Assembly: GCA_937885575.1 (NCBI GenBank) | Contig: CALABO010000014.1 | Location: forward strand, 62,001 to 126,000 | From: an uncultured Pseudomonadota bacterium | GTDB lineage: Bacteria; Pseudomonadota; Alphaproteobacteria; Rs-D84 | Reading direction: 5' to 3' | DNA length: 64,000 bases | Shown here: positions 8,314-16,645 of the stretch, piece after piece | How the letters are laid out: each line of letters begins with the position of its first letter | How positions within the stretch are numbered: the stretch's first letter is position 1 | Notes under the pieces: model-generated | What the model was told of the DNA's origin: nothing | Seen by the model: the letters and a program-made list of their open reading frames with translations, nothing else | The model's database searches: none | Program-made: the position numbers and the translations under genes

Positions 8314-9489
8314 CTACTTGTTTGTGAGTTTCAATTCAATGCGGCGGTTTTTCTGCATGTTTGCTTTATCGGTGTTCGGGGCGAACGGATACATGTCGCC
8401 AAATCCGGACGGTACAAGGCGTTTGCGCGCCACACCATCGCGGACCAGTTCATTCACCACCGCCGTCGCGCGCAGTAATGAAAGTTCCATGTTGTTCGAA
8501 TATGCGCGATTGCCGGGGACGACGGGTTTGTTATCTGTGTGGCCGTCAACGCGAATTATCCATTCGATTTCAGACGGGATTTTTGTTTCCATTTCTTTGA
8601 TGACATTGGATATGATTTTAAGTTGCTTTTTGCCCGCGTCCGACAATCTGTATGAACCGGTTTTGAATAAAATATCACTTTGCACAATAAACCGGTCGCC
8701 GTCCTCCGTGACGGATTCTGTGTTGCCAAGTGCAATTTTTACCGCGCGATAAAATTCAGATTGATATTCCCGCATGTCTTGCAATTCCGCAACCTTGTCC
8801 GCAAGGGCCTTGTTCAGGTTATTCGACATTTCGATATATTTCGCCTGTTGCGCAAGCAGTTCGCCGTCCGCCGCGCCCAGTGCCGCGTTTAGCCGTTCAA
8901 GTTCCGCCGTGTATTTTGCCATTTCGGATTCAAGGGCGTTCAATTTCGCTGCCTGGGAATTCATTTCGGATTCCTGGAGTCCGATTAATTCTTGCTGAAC
9001 ATTTACCTGTTTTTGCATTTTGTCCTGTAATTCGCGACGTTGTTTTTCCAATTCGGCAAGTTGGTCTTTGATGGCGTTCGCCTGGGCCAATTGTTCGCGA
9101 AGCGCGGCAACCTCACGCCGGGCGGCATCGTCACTGGCCTTTACCTTGGATACTTCGTTTTCGTATGCGTTGATGACATCGATCATCGATAAATTCTGGC
9201 TGTCGATTTCATCCTGGTTCGATAGCAATTCGGCGCGTGCCTGGATAAGCAGGCGCATCGCTTCTTCGTTGTCGGCGTTCATTTGGTTGATTTGTGCAAC
9301 CTGGGACGCGTTGATTTTTTTCAAATCCGCAATCGTTTGAACGCCCGCCTTTTTGTTAAAGACACTGGTCGTGGTCCAAAGGAACACAAACACAATCAGC
9401 AAGAAAATCAATATGATGACCAGGTTTGAAAATAAATCGACGAATGCCGGCCATGTGTTTGGTTTGTTGCGAAAATTTAATCTGAACAT
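8314..9489 (-). CDS. OmpA/MotB-like peptidoglycan-binding protein
   Basis: This 391-aa inner-membrane protein has a short cytoplasmic N-terminus, one TM helix (about residues 18-40), and a long periplasmic coiled coil (about 60-235). A C-terminal OmpA-like domain has VDGHTDNKPV, a conserved NNMELSLLRA segment and NRRIEL, which bind peptidoglycan by family knowledge. With the ExbB/MotA-like gene immediately upstream it probably forms a proton-driven channel complex anchored in the wall. No flagellar genes are nearby, so a flagellar stator role is not supported. The ribosome site GAGGGAG precedes the ATG. The TAG stop is embedded in a TTAGTG repeat. Confidence 0.85.
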   Translation of the reverse strand: MFRLNFRNKPNTWPAFVDLFSNLVIILIFLLIVFVFLWTTTSVFNKKAGVQTIADLKKINASQVAQINQMNADNEEAMRLLIQARAELLSNQDEIDSQNLSMIDVINAYENEVSKVKASDDAARREVAALREQLAQANAIKDQLAELEKQRRELQDKMQKQVNVQQELIGLQESEMNSQAAKLNALESEMAKYTAELERLNAALGAADGELLAQQAKYIEMSNNLNKALADKVAELQDMREYQSEFYRAVKIALGNTESVTEDGDRFIVQSDILFKTGSYRLSDAGKKQLKIISNVIKEMETKIPSEIEWIIRVDGHTDNKPVVPGNRAYSNNMELSLLRATAVVNELVRDGVARKRLVPSGFGDMYPFAPNTDKANMQKNRRIELKLTNK

Positions 9490-9515
9490 TTTTGTTTCTC
9501 CCTCGCGCGTGCGCT

Positions 9516-10301
9516 CTATGCAGCTATTGGTTCGGTTGGTTCGAATTTTTGGTTTATGTTTTCAACGTTGTTGTTGATATGCCCAAGCAACGATTCGATT
9601 TGGGGCAGGGCGGATTCCGTTAAATTCGTGCGGAATATACTCGTCCGTGCCGATAGGAATTCTTCGAGTGAATGTATAATTGCGTTTTGTGCAAGTTGTA
9701 ATTGCAAACAAAGGAATCCGACAATCAAACTGCCCCCCAGGCCGAGCAGCGAACTGGTGAATGCGGTTGCCATGCCCCCCAGTGGTTGCGAAAGGCCGGC
9801 CTGCATCGTTTCCAGTACCGCATCGTCGTTAAAGTTTAGGTTGCTAATTAAATCCGCAAAACCGCCGACCGTAAGAATCAGGCCCCAAAATGTACCAAGC
9901 AACCCTAAAAATACCAATGTGTTCACGGTGTATTGCACCGATTCGCGGTCGTTGTCCATTTTAATCTGAATCGTGTCCATGACACCGCGCAATCCGTCCG
10001 CCATAAGTTGATTCTTGCGGTGGTGCAGCAACAGCGCAACAGACCGCAACAGCCGCGGGGGCAGTTTCGGATTGCGCACACCGCGCATATATTCGTGCAA
10101 CCATTTATGTTCGGGGACAAGGGCAAAAACCTTGATAAAACAAATGATTATGCCGAAAAGCGTTGTGCCGATAATTATGCCATTAAGGTATATGTTCGCA
10201 ATCGCAATCGTGAAAAACAGCCGATAAAAGATGATGCACAGGCACAATACAAACGCTGTGAAAATTGCCATGCGGTTAAGATTCTTATGAAAACTGTTCA
10301 T
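9516..10301 (-). CDS. MotA/TolQ/ExbB-family proton channel protein
   Basis: This 261-aa membrane protein has two N-terminal TM helices (about 13-58), a cytoplasmic loop, and two conserved TM helices in the second half. The family core is LVFLGLLGTFWGLILTV followed by GGMATAFTSSLLGLGGSL. It lies 26 nt upstream of the OmpA/MotB-like gene. In Alphaproteobacteria such pairs are usually housekeeping envelope complexes. It is not accompanied by tolR, tolA or tonB here. A GGGGGA ribosome site precedes the ATG. Confidence 0.85.
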   Translation of the reverse strand: MNSFHKNLNRMAIFTAFVLCLCIIFYRLFFTIAIANIYLNGIIIGTTLFGIIICFIKVFALVPEHKWLHEYMRGVRNPKLPPRLLRSVALLLHHRKNQLMADGLRGVMDTIQIKMDNDRESVQYTVNTLVFLGLLGTFWGLILTVGGFADLISNLNFNDDAVLETMQAGLSQPLGGMATAFTSSLLGLGGSLIVGFLCLQLQLAQNAIIHSLEEFLSARTSIFRTNLTESALPQIESLLGHINNNVENINQKFEPTEPIAA

Positions 10302-10429
10302 ATTTTTCCCCCGTTACAAGGGTATGTTAGAAAATTTTTTAATGGTGTGTCAATAGAGATTATTCCTGTTTTTGTTCGTTTACGTTTTTACTTGCTTTTT
10401 TGTAAAAAATTGTAATAATTGCGCTTGTT

Positions 10430-10462
10430 CCTGCTGTGGCCATGGGGGCGACGGCTGATATA
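10430..10462 (+). promoter_or_regulatory. Possible structured leader of rpsF (weak)
   Basis: A stem GCTGT/ACGGC encloses a GC-rich inner helix just upstream of rpsF. rpsF leaders in many bacteria carry an S6:S18 autoregulatory hairpin, but I cannot confirm the conserved bulge here. Confidence 0.22.
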
Positions 10463-10478
10463 AACCAAAGGAAATAAA

Positions 10479-10817
10479 ATGGCTTACTATGAAAGTGTTC
10501 TGGTTTTTCGCCAGGATTTGACCGAACCGCAGGTCAAAGAAAAAGCGGACAAATTTGCGGGTATTATTAAAGAACTGGGCGGCGAAGTGAAATCCACAGA
10601 ATTTTGGGGATTGAAGAATTTGGCCTATGTTATTCGTAAAAATCGCAAGGCGCACTATGTTATGATGAACGTGGAAATGCCGGGTAAATCGATTGCCGAA
10701 CTTGAACGGCGCAGTCGTATCGACGAAGATGTTATCCGTTTTCTGAACGTGCGGGTTGAAAAATTGGCGGACGGTCCGTCCATCATGATGAAAAAGAATA
10801 CCGAGGAGGCAGAATAA
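10479..10817 (+). CDS. rpsF: 30S ribosomal protein S6
   Basis: This 112-aa protein begins with the typical MAYYESVLVFRQDLT and carries the S6 fold segments YVIRKNRKAHYVMMNVEMP and DEDVIRFLNVRVEK. S6 binds 16S rRNA with S18 at the platform of the 30S subunit. It is the first gene of rpsF-rpsR-rplI; its stop overlaps the rpsR ATG by one base. An AAAGGAAA ribosome site precedes the start. Confidence 0.97.
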   Translation: MAYYESVLVFRQDLTEPQVKEKADKFAGIIKELGGEVKSTEFWGLKNLAYVIRKNRKAHYVMMNVEMPGKSIAELERRSRIDEDVIRFLNVRVEKLADGPSIMMKKNTEEAE

Positions 10818-11044
10818 TGGCAGTTCGTGCAGCAATTTATCGTAAAAAGGCCAACCCATTAAAGGGCAAGGTTATTGACTATAAAGATGTTAAAATGTTG
10901 GGACACTATATCACCGAACGTGGTAAAATCGTGCCAAGTCGCATTAGTGGCGTTTCCCAAAAAGACCAACGTTTATTGGCAAGGGCGATTAAACGTGCGC
11001 GTCATTTGGGTTTGCTGCCATTTGTGCGTAATAACATCGGGTAA
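10817..11044 (+). CDS. rpsR: 30S ribosomal protein S18
   Basis: This 75-aa protein has the S18 core: DYKDVKMLGHYITERGKI, followed by the RISG motif and the basic AIKRARHLGLLPF tail. It pairs with S6 on the 30S platform. Translational coupling to rpsF is likely because the genes overlap (TAATG). Confidence 0.97.
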   Translation: MAVRAAIYRKKANPLKGKVIDYKDVKMLGHYITERGKIVPSRISGVSQKDQRLLARAIKRARHLGLLPFVRNNIG

Positions 11045-11089
11045 AAATATTTGGGTATAACCCTAACTTTCAACAAAAGGACAGATAAA

Positions 11090-11701
11090 ATGAAAATTAT
11101 TTTAACGGAAAAAATTACGGGTCTTGGGACAATCGGCGACACGGTAGAGGTTAAAACTGGTTACGCGCGGAACTATTTGTTGCCAAATAACAAGGCGTTG
11201 CGTTGGTCGCGTGAAAATGTCGCGTTGTTCGAAGCGCAAAAGGCGGAACTTCAGGCGCGTCATGAAAATGCACGCAAGGCGGCGGAATCCAAGGTTGATG
11301 CGGTCAAAAATGCCAAGATGTACATGATACGCCAGGCGGGCGATACCGGTCAGTTGTATGGTTCGGTGTCAAGTCGCGATATCGCGCGGACACTTAAAGA
11401 AGTTGCGAATGTTGAAATTTCTTCGGCCCAGGTTATGTTGGGTGCGCCGATTAAATCGATTGGTGCGTTTGACACGAAAATCGCACTGCATCCGGATGTG
11501 ATTGTTCCGATTAAGGTCTATGTCGCGCGTACAAACGATGAAATCGAAGCGTTGGTCGCCGGCAAGGTTTTGACATTTGGAACCAAAAAGGTTGAAGAAG
11601 AAACTGAAACCGAGGCGAAGGCCGAAGCAGTGGCGGAAAAATCTGAACCGGTTGCGGAATCCGAAAAAACGGAAGAAGCCCCGGTCGCAGAAGAAAAATA
11701 A
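11090..11701 (+). CDS. rplI: 50S ribosomal protein L9 with acidic C-terminal extension
   Basis: L9 (203 aa) starts MKIILTEKITGLGTIGD and has the GYARNYLLPNNKAL motif, a long connecting helix and the C-terminal rRNA-binding domain. About 45 extra residues rich in Glu, Ala and Lys extend past the usual end; the canonical protein is about 150 aa. The ATG at 11090 has an AAAAGGA ribosome site. An upstream in-frame ATG at 11051 would add unrelated residues. Confidence 0.95.
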   Translation: MKIILTEKITGLGTIGDTVEVKTGYARNYLLPNNKALRWSRENVALFEAQKAELQARHENARKAAESKVDAVKNAKMYMIRQAGDTGQLYGSVSSRDIARTLKEVANVEISSAQVMLGAPIKSIGAFDTKIALHPDVIVPIKVYVARTNDEIEALVAGKVLTFGTKKVEEETETEAKAEAVAEKSEPVAESEKTEEAPVAEEK

Positions 11702-11721
11702 TTCCGGTTTTGGTTATATGA

Positions 11722-11795
11722 ACACCCCGCGGAGAATTACCCACAAAAAATGTTTTACATTTTTTGCGGGGCCCAGCGTCGCGGGGTGTTTTTTG
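11722..11795 (+). terminator. Composite hairpin terminator after rplI
   Basis: An outer 10-bp stem (ACACCCCGCG at 11722 with CGCGGGGTGT ending 11789) encloses a second hairpin built on ACAAAAAATG/CATTTTTTG. A T run follows. Confidence 0.8.
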
Positions 11796-11828
11796 TTTGG
11801 TATTTAAGGATGGGGGTAGGGGTTGGCG

Positions 11829-11989
11829 ACACCTCCCGGCGTTCCACGCCGTACTCCTCTGGCCAGAGGAGAATTTTGCTCTCGTCACATCGCGGTCCAA
11901 GTTCCCCTTTGGCTAGAGGGGTGGACGCGTGTCAGGCCCCGCAAAATTTGAAAAATTTTGTGGGGGATGACCGCGGACGGGGTGTCGCA
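11829..11989. repeat. Palindromic dispersed element (copy 3), in the 364-bp gap after rplI
   Basis: The element opens with GCGACACCTCCCGG and a CTCCTCTGGCCAGAGGAG palindrome, then AATTTTGCTCTCG, CCAAGTTCCCC and a second hairpin with CTAGAGGGG. It ends with GGGGTGTCGC, the inverse of its start. An AT-rich hairpin (GCAAAATTTGAAAAATTTTG) sits in the right half. About 100 nt are nearly identical to the copy at 22586. I see nothing else in 11990-12065. Confidence 0.8.
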
Positions 11990-12065
11990 AAATAATGCAC
12001 GCGCGGTGTGACGCGAGTCTGGAATTTTCGTGCCCCGGTTTAGTTGTGCGTTTCCGCGGGGTGTT

Positions 12066-12701
12066 TTATTTTGAATTTGGAAACACCTGTTTTGATAGTG
12101 TTTTTAATAGTTCACTGCGTGGAACAGAATATTTTGCAACCGTTTCTTTTGCATCCATTGGTATCCCATTTTCACGCCAACTATGAAAAACGGTCATTAC
12201 TTTGGATTTGTTTATGTCCAAAAGGTTCCCGTCTTTATCAATTGCGCCATTTTGAATGTCATGAATATATCCCCAAAATAACTCGGAAACAAGATAAGGA
12301 TTTACATCGCCAAAACTTAAGCCGTATCTGCTGTGTGCTTCTTCATATTTATCTTTTGGAATAGAAACAAGTTTCTTAAGTGGTAGTGTCCTTATAAGAT
12401 ATGCAGCCGCTAAACTTGATAAAATCAGTTCAGGCGAGTTCGCAAATTTTTTGGGGTTCACTTCTTTAAGTGCCTCTATACGGATTTGAAAAATTCGTGG
12501 CAATTGGTGAATTTCTGTTTGATAGTTGGGTAATAATTTTCTTAATTCTGCTTCACGAGCTTCGACCATTTTGTCTAATACTTGTTCAAATTCGTCTGCC
12601 TGACGTTTTGTTAGTTGAACACCGTTTAGGTAAATACCAGTTAATTCATCTGGGTTGTTTGTTTGTTTGTTTGTTTGTTTGTTTGTTTGTTCCGCGGTCA
12701 T
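12066..12701 (-). CDS. Orphan cytoplasmic protein with tetranucleotide repeat at its 5' end
   Basis: I do not recognise this 211-aa soluble protein; no signal peptide or TM segment is seen. Residues 4-14 (QTNKQTNKQTN) are encoded by a (GTTT)8 tract on the plus strand. The rest is charged and helical, with no catalytic motif. The gene has its own strong promoter (TTGACA-16-TATAGT) and an AAGAGG ribosome site. Its composition is more AT-rich than its neighbours, which suggests transfer. The repeat makes slippage-driven on/off switching possible. Confidence 0.65.
   Translation of the reverse strand: MTAEQTNKQTNKQTNNPDELTGIYLNGVQLTKRQADEFEQVLDKMVEAREAELRKLLPNYQTEIHQLPRIFQIRIEALKEVNPKKFANSPELILSSLAAAYLIRTLPLKKLVSIPKDKYEEAHSRYGLSFGDVNPYLVSELFWGYIHDIQNGAIDKDGNLLDINKSKVMTVFHSWRENGIPMDAKETVAKYSVPRSELLKTLSKQVFPNSK
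12657..12688. repeat. Tetranucleotide microsatellite (GTTT)8
   Basis: Eight perfect GTTT units lie 14 nt inside the start of the 211-aa gene. Loss or gain of one unit shifts the frame. Confidence 0.97.
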
Positions 12702-12745
12702 TTTTTTACCTCTTGGTATTGTTGATTTATTTACTTTGTAAGTAT

Positions 12746-12773
12746 ACTATAGTTTGTTTTTGTCAAATGTCAA
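12746..12773 (-). promoter_or_regulatory. Sigma70-type promoter of the 211-aa orphan gene
   Basis: On the minus strand TTGACA (12773-12768) and TATAGT (12751-12746) are separated by 16 nt. A second TTGACA and a TATACT overlap them. Confidence 0.65.
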
Positions 12774-12806
12774 GTGTGTAATTGTGTTTTTATAAGAAGT
12801 GAAAAA

Positions 12807-12830
12807 AATCCCCACGGGTTCGTGGGGATT
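12807..12830 (-). terminator. Intrinsic terminator of the DsbA-like gene
   Basis: A perfect 10-bp stem (AATCCCCACG/CGTGGGGATT) with a 4-nt loop is followed on the minus strand by a T run. Confidence 0.88.
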
Positions 12831-12847
12831 TTTGTGTATCGGAATAA

Positions 12848-13672
12848 TTATTTATCCAATGCCTTGATAATCTGATCGTATGGTATCGCGCCCGGAAATG
12901 CTTCTTCGCCGATAACCAAATACGGTGTGCCGCTGATTTCAAAACGTTGTGCCAAATCACGAACATTTTTCAATTCACGTGCGACAACTTCGCCATTCAT
13001 GTCTTTTTCCAATTGCGCGGTGTCCAGACCAGCTTCGGCCGCCAATTTCATGACATTCTTTTTGATTTTGTCACCAAGTTTTGAACGATCTTTCATATCA
13101 TCTTGGGTGTAATATTCTTTGTCCATCAACAATTTATCCAACGCGGCGGCTTTGTCGTTGCCCTGTAATTTTGCGGCAATAACAGCCTTGGCCGGTGCGT
13201 CAGACAATTCGCCATGGATAGAAAAGTTTTTCAAGACAACGCGAACATCGTCACGGCTTTCCATCACACGGGCCAATTCGCCATGAACACGACGGCAATA
13301 TGGGCAAGAATAATCAGACCACAAGAAAATAGTTTTCTTGGCATCTTCATTACCCCAAATTGGTGCATCGCCAATCATGTCTTTCAAGTTCGAACGAACA
13401 TATTTGCGAATCGCCTTGTTCTTTTCGGCGTTCTGTTGTTCCTGCATCGCGGATACCATTTCTTGCAAGATCATTGGGTTTGTATGTGTCAGGTAGTACG
13501 GTGTGTACAAACGGCAGACACAGCCAGCGATCAAAAGGATAGATACCAATTTGATCAGTTTTTTGATTATCATAGGACTGGATTCAGATTTTTTGCCATC
13601 CTGTTTGGTGAACATGCCGCCAAACAAAAAGAGCGCAATTCCGATAACCAGAACGAGGATTGTCCAAAACAT
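12848..13672 (-). CDS. DsbA/BdbD-like thiol:disulfide oxidoreductase, membrane anchored
   Basis: This 274-aa protein has two N-terminal hydrophobic segments (about residues 2-20 and 37-53) and a periplasmic thioredoxin-fold domain. The active site is SDYSCPYCRRVH (Cys123-Cys126) and the cis-Pro loop is GTPYLVIGE. A DSBA-type helical insertion lies between them. By family it introduces or handles disulfides in exported proteins. It is a plausible partner for the many Cys-rich secreted proteins in this window. An AAAGGAG ribosome site precedes the ATG, and a clear terminator follows. Confidence 0.88.
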   Translation of the reverse strand: MFWTILVLVIGIALFLFGGMFTKQDGKKSESSPMIIKKLIKLVSILLIAGCVCRLYTPYYLTHTNPMILQEMVSAMQEQQNAEKNKAIRKYVRSNLKDMIGDAPIWGNEDAKKTIFLWSDYSCPYCRRVHGELARVMESRDDVRVVLKNFSIHGELSDAPAKAVIAAKLQGNDKAAALDKLLMDKEYYTQDDMKDRSKLGDKIKKNVMKLAAEAGLDTAQLEKDMNGEVVARELKNVRDLAQRFEISGTPYLVIGEEAFPGAIPYDQIIKALDK

Positions 13673-13738
13673 AGTTTTCTCCTTTGCTTGTTGAACGGTT
13701 GTATCTTAGAAATTTTTTCCGTGCCATGCAAGAGTTTT

Positions 13739-14404
13739 TTAAGATTTTTTTTCGTGTGTCAAAGATATACGTGCATTTGGGACACGTGTGCCTAATTCCG
13801 TGCATATTTTTTCAAGGAATTGAAGTGTCGTGTCCGTTGTCAAAGGCAGTTGAAATAGCCGGTTTACATAGGGTGTGGCGCATTCGGCGCATACCGCACG
13901 CCCGGTTTTTGGCGAAAGGTGTGTCAAATTTTTTGCGCACCCGCAACCCGAACACTTTGTCAAATCTAATGCGAAACCCAATTCTCGCAAAAGCGTCATT
14001 TCCCATAGCAGGTAATCGTCAAATGGTGAATTTGATTTGGGTAAATCCATCATAAATTTTATTGTTGCATCGAAAAGTGCGCTATACGATTCGCGTTCGG
14101 GCAATAATGTTTTTATCAAATCAAAAATGCAATTTACAAATTTAATTCGTTCGAAATTTATCATAATTGGGGCGGTTAAATTTTTTTCACTTTCCCAATG
14201 AAACACGCCCAGTGCGGAATCAAGTCGCGCGCCCCATGTGGCGTTGCCGATTTGGCCAACCAGTGGTTTGTTCGTTTTGGCAACCACCGCACCGCGCAAC
14301 ATTCCGGCGACGACACCATGTTCGCGCGTAAATATATGTGCGACCGCATCACGTTCGTTAAACGGGCGCAGTGATATTAAAAGACCGGTGGATTCAAGTT
14401 TCAT
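13739..14404 (-). CDS. recO: DNA repair protein RecO
   Basis: RecO (221 aa) anneals ssDNA and loads RecA with RecR. The N-terminal OB-fold begins MKLESTGLLISLRPFNERDAV. A helical domain and a zinc site (KCSGCGCAKNL ... CAECA) follow, as in the family. The start overlaps the end of rnhA by 4 nt (ATGA), so the two are translationally coupled. Confidence 0.92.
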   Translation of the reverse strand: MKLESTGLLISLRPFNERDAVAHIFTREHGVVAGMLRGAVVAKTNKPLVGQIGNATWGARLDSALGVFHWESEKNLTAPIMINFERIKFVNCIFDLIKTLLPERESYSALFDATIKFMMDLPKSNSPFDDYLLWEMTLLRELGFALDLTKCSGCGCAKNLTHLSPKTGRAVCAECATPYVNRLFQLPLTTDTTLQFLEKICTELGTRVPNARISLTHEKKS

Positions 14405-14829
14405 TTCAATTTTTCCGCCGCGCCGCGTGCAAGTTCGTCACAGCGTTCATTTAATTCTTCACCGTTATGTCCGCGTACCCAAACCCAATGAACTTTTACG
14501 GCGGATACCAATTCGTCCAACTGTTGCCACAGATCTTGATTTTTTACGGGCTTTTTGTCGGCGGTGCGCCAATTATTTTTTTTCCAATTTTTCATCCAAA
14601 CCATCGTGCCGTTTTTTACATATTGGCTGTCGGTGTGAATTTCAATTTCATTGTGTTTGCGCGCGGCGGATATGGCCCGTATAACCGCGGTTAGTTCCAT
14701 ACGATTATTTGTTGTGTCGCGTTCGCCACCACTGCGTTCGGCACGGTTTTTCCCGTCGGTTGCAACAAATGCCCATCCGCCGGGGCCGGGGTTACCCAAA
14801 CAACTGCCGTCTGTCCAAATTTTTAGCAT
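14401..14829 (-). CDS. rnhA: Ribonuclease HI
   Basis: This 142-aa enzyme degrades RNA in RNA-DNA hybrids. The catalytic acidic residues are seen in IWTDGSCLGNPG (Asp7), NNRMELTAV (Glu45), IHTDSQYV (Asp67) and ERCDELAR, and the catalytic His is in VRGHNGEE. It is coupled to recO. An AAAGGATG ribosome site precedes the ATG, and tkt is divergent. Confidence 0.96.
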   Translation of the reverse strand: MLKIWTDGSCLGNPGPGGWAFVATDGKNRAERSGGERDTTNNRMELTAVIRAISAARKHNEIEIHTDSQYVKNGTMVWMKNWKKNNWRTADKKPVKNQDLWQQLDELVSAVKVHWVWVRGHNGEELNERCDELARGAAEKLK

Positions 14830-14849
14830 TTTATTTCATCCTTTGTTTG

Positions 14850-14866
14850 TGATATAATATCATAAA
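14850..14866 (+). promoter_or_regulatory. Extended -10 promoter of tkt, probably leaderless
   Basis: TGA-TATAAT at 14850-14858 ends 8 nt before the ATG at 14867. No ribosome binding site is seen; only a weak -35 (TTTATT at 14830) is available. Confidence 0.5.
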
Positions 14867-16645
14867 ATGAAAATAGATTCCAAGAATTTACACGAAATGT
14901 CAAATGCGGTGCGCGCGGACGCGTTGCGTGCGATTGCCGCGGCCAAAAGCGGGCATGTTGGAATTGTGCTTGGCGCGGCGGATATTGTCACGATGATTTA
15001 TGCGGTGTTCCTAAATCCCGTGCGCGACAGGTTTGTTTTATCGGCGGGACATGGTTCGGCGATGCTGTATGCGGTGTTGAAACTTGCAGGGTATAACATT
15101 GGCGATTTGAAATCTTTTCGGCAAATTGGTGGACCCCCCGGGCATCCGGAATTTGGAATAGATGGGGTTTGTGCGACGACGGGGCCACTGGGCCAGGGTG
15201 TTGCGAACGCGGTCGGTATGGCGATTGCCGCAAAGCACAATAAAACCGGCGGGCGCGTGTATTGCCTTTGTTCCGATGGCGATTTGATGGAGGGCGTGGC
15301 GGGTGAAGCAATCGGCTTTGCCGGGCGGTATAAATTGGACAATTTGGTACTGCTTTGGGATAATAATGGACTAAGTATCGATGGCGTGGCGCAAACGGAT
15401 AAAAATGTGTCGATGCGTATGCGGGCGGCGGGGTGGACGGTGCGTGCGGCGGACGGCACAGATATGAATGAACTTTATGACGCGATAGGTGCGCCGGCGG
15501 CGGGGCCGTTGTTTGTGCGGTGTGATACCACATTGGGCCAGGGAACAAGCGTTTCGGGAACGGCGCGCGCACATGGTTTGGCCATAGGTGATGCGGAAAT
15601 CAAAGAATTGGTAAATCATTTGGATTCGGCGGTCGGGCGCGATTTGTGGCGCAAATTTGCACGCATGCATAAAAGGACAGAAAAAACAAAATATGCAAAT
15701 GTGCCGGCGGTTTCATTGCCACAAAAAACATCCGCGGTATCAACGCGCGAAATGTCGGGCGAATACTTGGCGGCGATTATGAAACGGGGCGCGGATATTA
15801 TTATTGGCAGTGCGGATTTGGGCCAAAGCACGAATATGCGCGTTGCGGGCGTGCGTGAAATTACGGCGGACAATTTTTTCGGGCGATATATAAACTATGG
15901 TGTGCGCGAACATGCGATGGCGGCAATTATGAACGGTATGGCATATGTGGGTGTGCGCGCGGCGGGCTCAACGTTTTTAGTATTCAGTGACTATATGCGT
16001 GGTGCGATGCGGTTGTCCGCGATTTCGGGTTTGCCGGTAATCTATGTTTTAACGCATGATAGTGTTGCGGTTGGTCCGGACGGGCCGACACATCAACCGG
16101 TGGAACAGTTATCGGGTCTGCGTTTAATTCCGAATATGAATGTTTTTCGGCCATGTAATATGGCAGAGGTCGTGTGGTCTTGGCAAACGGCGTTATCGGA
16201 AACGAACCGTCCGTCGTGCATTGTCCTTTCGCGCCAGGCGATTGCGCCGGTGGGCGATGCAATCCTTGGTGAAATAAAGTGCGGGGGCTATGTCGTTTAT
16301 GAATCGGGTACGGCGCGGGTAAAGATGACGATTGTTGCAACGGGGGCGGAGGTTCCACTTGCCATAAATGTTGCGCGGATTTTGGGTGGCGGGGTCCAAG
16401 TGGTAAGTATGCCGTCGGTTGCGCATTTTCGGGCGATGGATGAAAAATATAGGGATAAAATCTTGGTCGGCACCGTTGTTGCCATAGAGGCATCCGCCAC
16501 CGCGCCTTGGTTTGAATTTGCGGATATTGTTGTTGGAATTGATGATTTTGGCTTGTCAGGGGCGGCAGACATGGTGTATCGTGCGTGTGGGTTTGATGCG
16601 GAAAAAATCGCGCGGGCGATTCGCACAAAAATGAAGCATGTCTGA
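14867..16645 (+). CDS. tkt: Transketolase
   Basis: Transketolase (592 aa, shorter than the usual 660) moves two-carbon units in the non-oxidative pentose phosphate pathway using thiamine diphosphate. Family motifs are in order: AKSGHVGIVLGAADI, SAGHGSAMLY, TTGPLGQGVANAVGMA, DGDLMEGV, WDNNGLSIDG, then YGVREHAMAAIMNGM (catalytic Glu) and DGPTHQPVEQL, ending with VLSRQ. Pgk and TpiA also lie in the window. The gene overlaps the YgjP-like gene by 8 nt. Confidence 0.94.
   Translation: MKIDSKNLHEMSNAVRADALRAIAAAKSGHVGIVLGAADIVTMIYAVFLNPVRDRFVLSAGHGSAMLYAVLKLAGYNIGDLKSFRQIGGPPGHPEFGIDGVCATTGPLGQGVANAVGMAIAAKHNKTGGRVYCLCSDGDLMEGVAGEAIGFAGRYKLDNLVLLWDNNGLSIDGVAQTDKNVSMRMRAAGWTVRAADGTDMNELYDAIGAPAAGPLFVRCDTTLGQGTSVSGTARAHGLAIGDAEIKELVNHLDSAVGRDLWRKFARMHKRTEKTKYANVPAVSLPQKTSAVSTREMSGEYLAAIMKRGADIIIGSADLGQSTNMRVAGVREITADNFFGRYINYGVREHAMAAIMNGMAYVGVRAAGSTFLVFSDYMRGAMRLSAISGLPVIYVLTHDSVAVGPDGPTHQPVEQLSGLRLIPNMNVFRPCNMAEVVWSWQTALSETNRPSCIVLSRQAIAPVGDAILGEIKCGGYVVYESGTARVKMTIVATGAEVPLAINVARILGGGVQVVSMPSVAHFRAMDEKYRDKILVGTVVAIEASATAPWFEFADIVVGIDDFGLSGAADMVYRACGFDAEKIARAIRTKMKHV

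Noticed and set aside
8314..10301. Zorya-type defence (ZorA/ZorB-like pair)
   Set aside because: The MotA- and MotB-like genes are present, but no ZorC, ZorD or ZorE helicase or nuclease gene follows; neighbours are ribosomal and secreted proteins.
12657..12688. CRISPR-like repeat
   Set aside because: Simple tetranucleotide tandem with no spacers.
12470..12781. Open frame on the plus strand across the (GTTT)8 tract (103 codons)
   Set aside because: It is the low-complexity complement of the real gene and its promoter, with no ribosome site.
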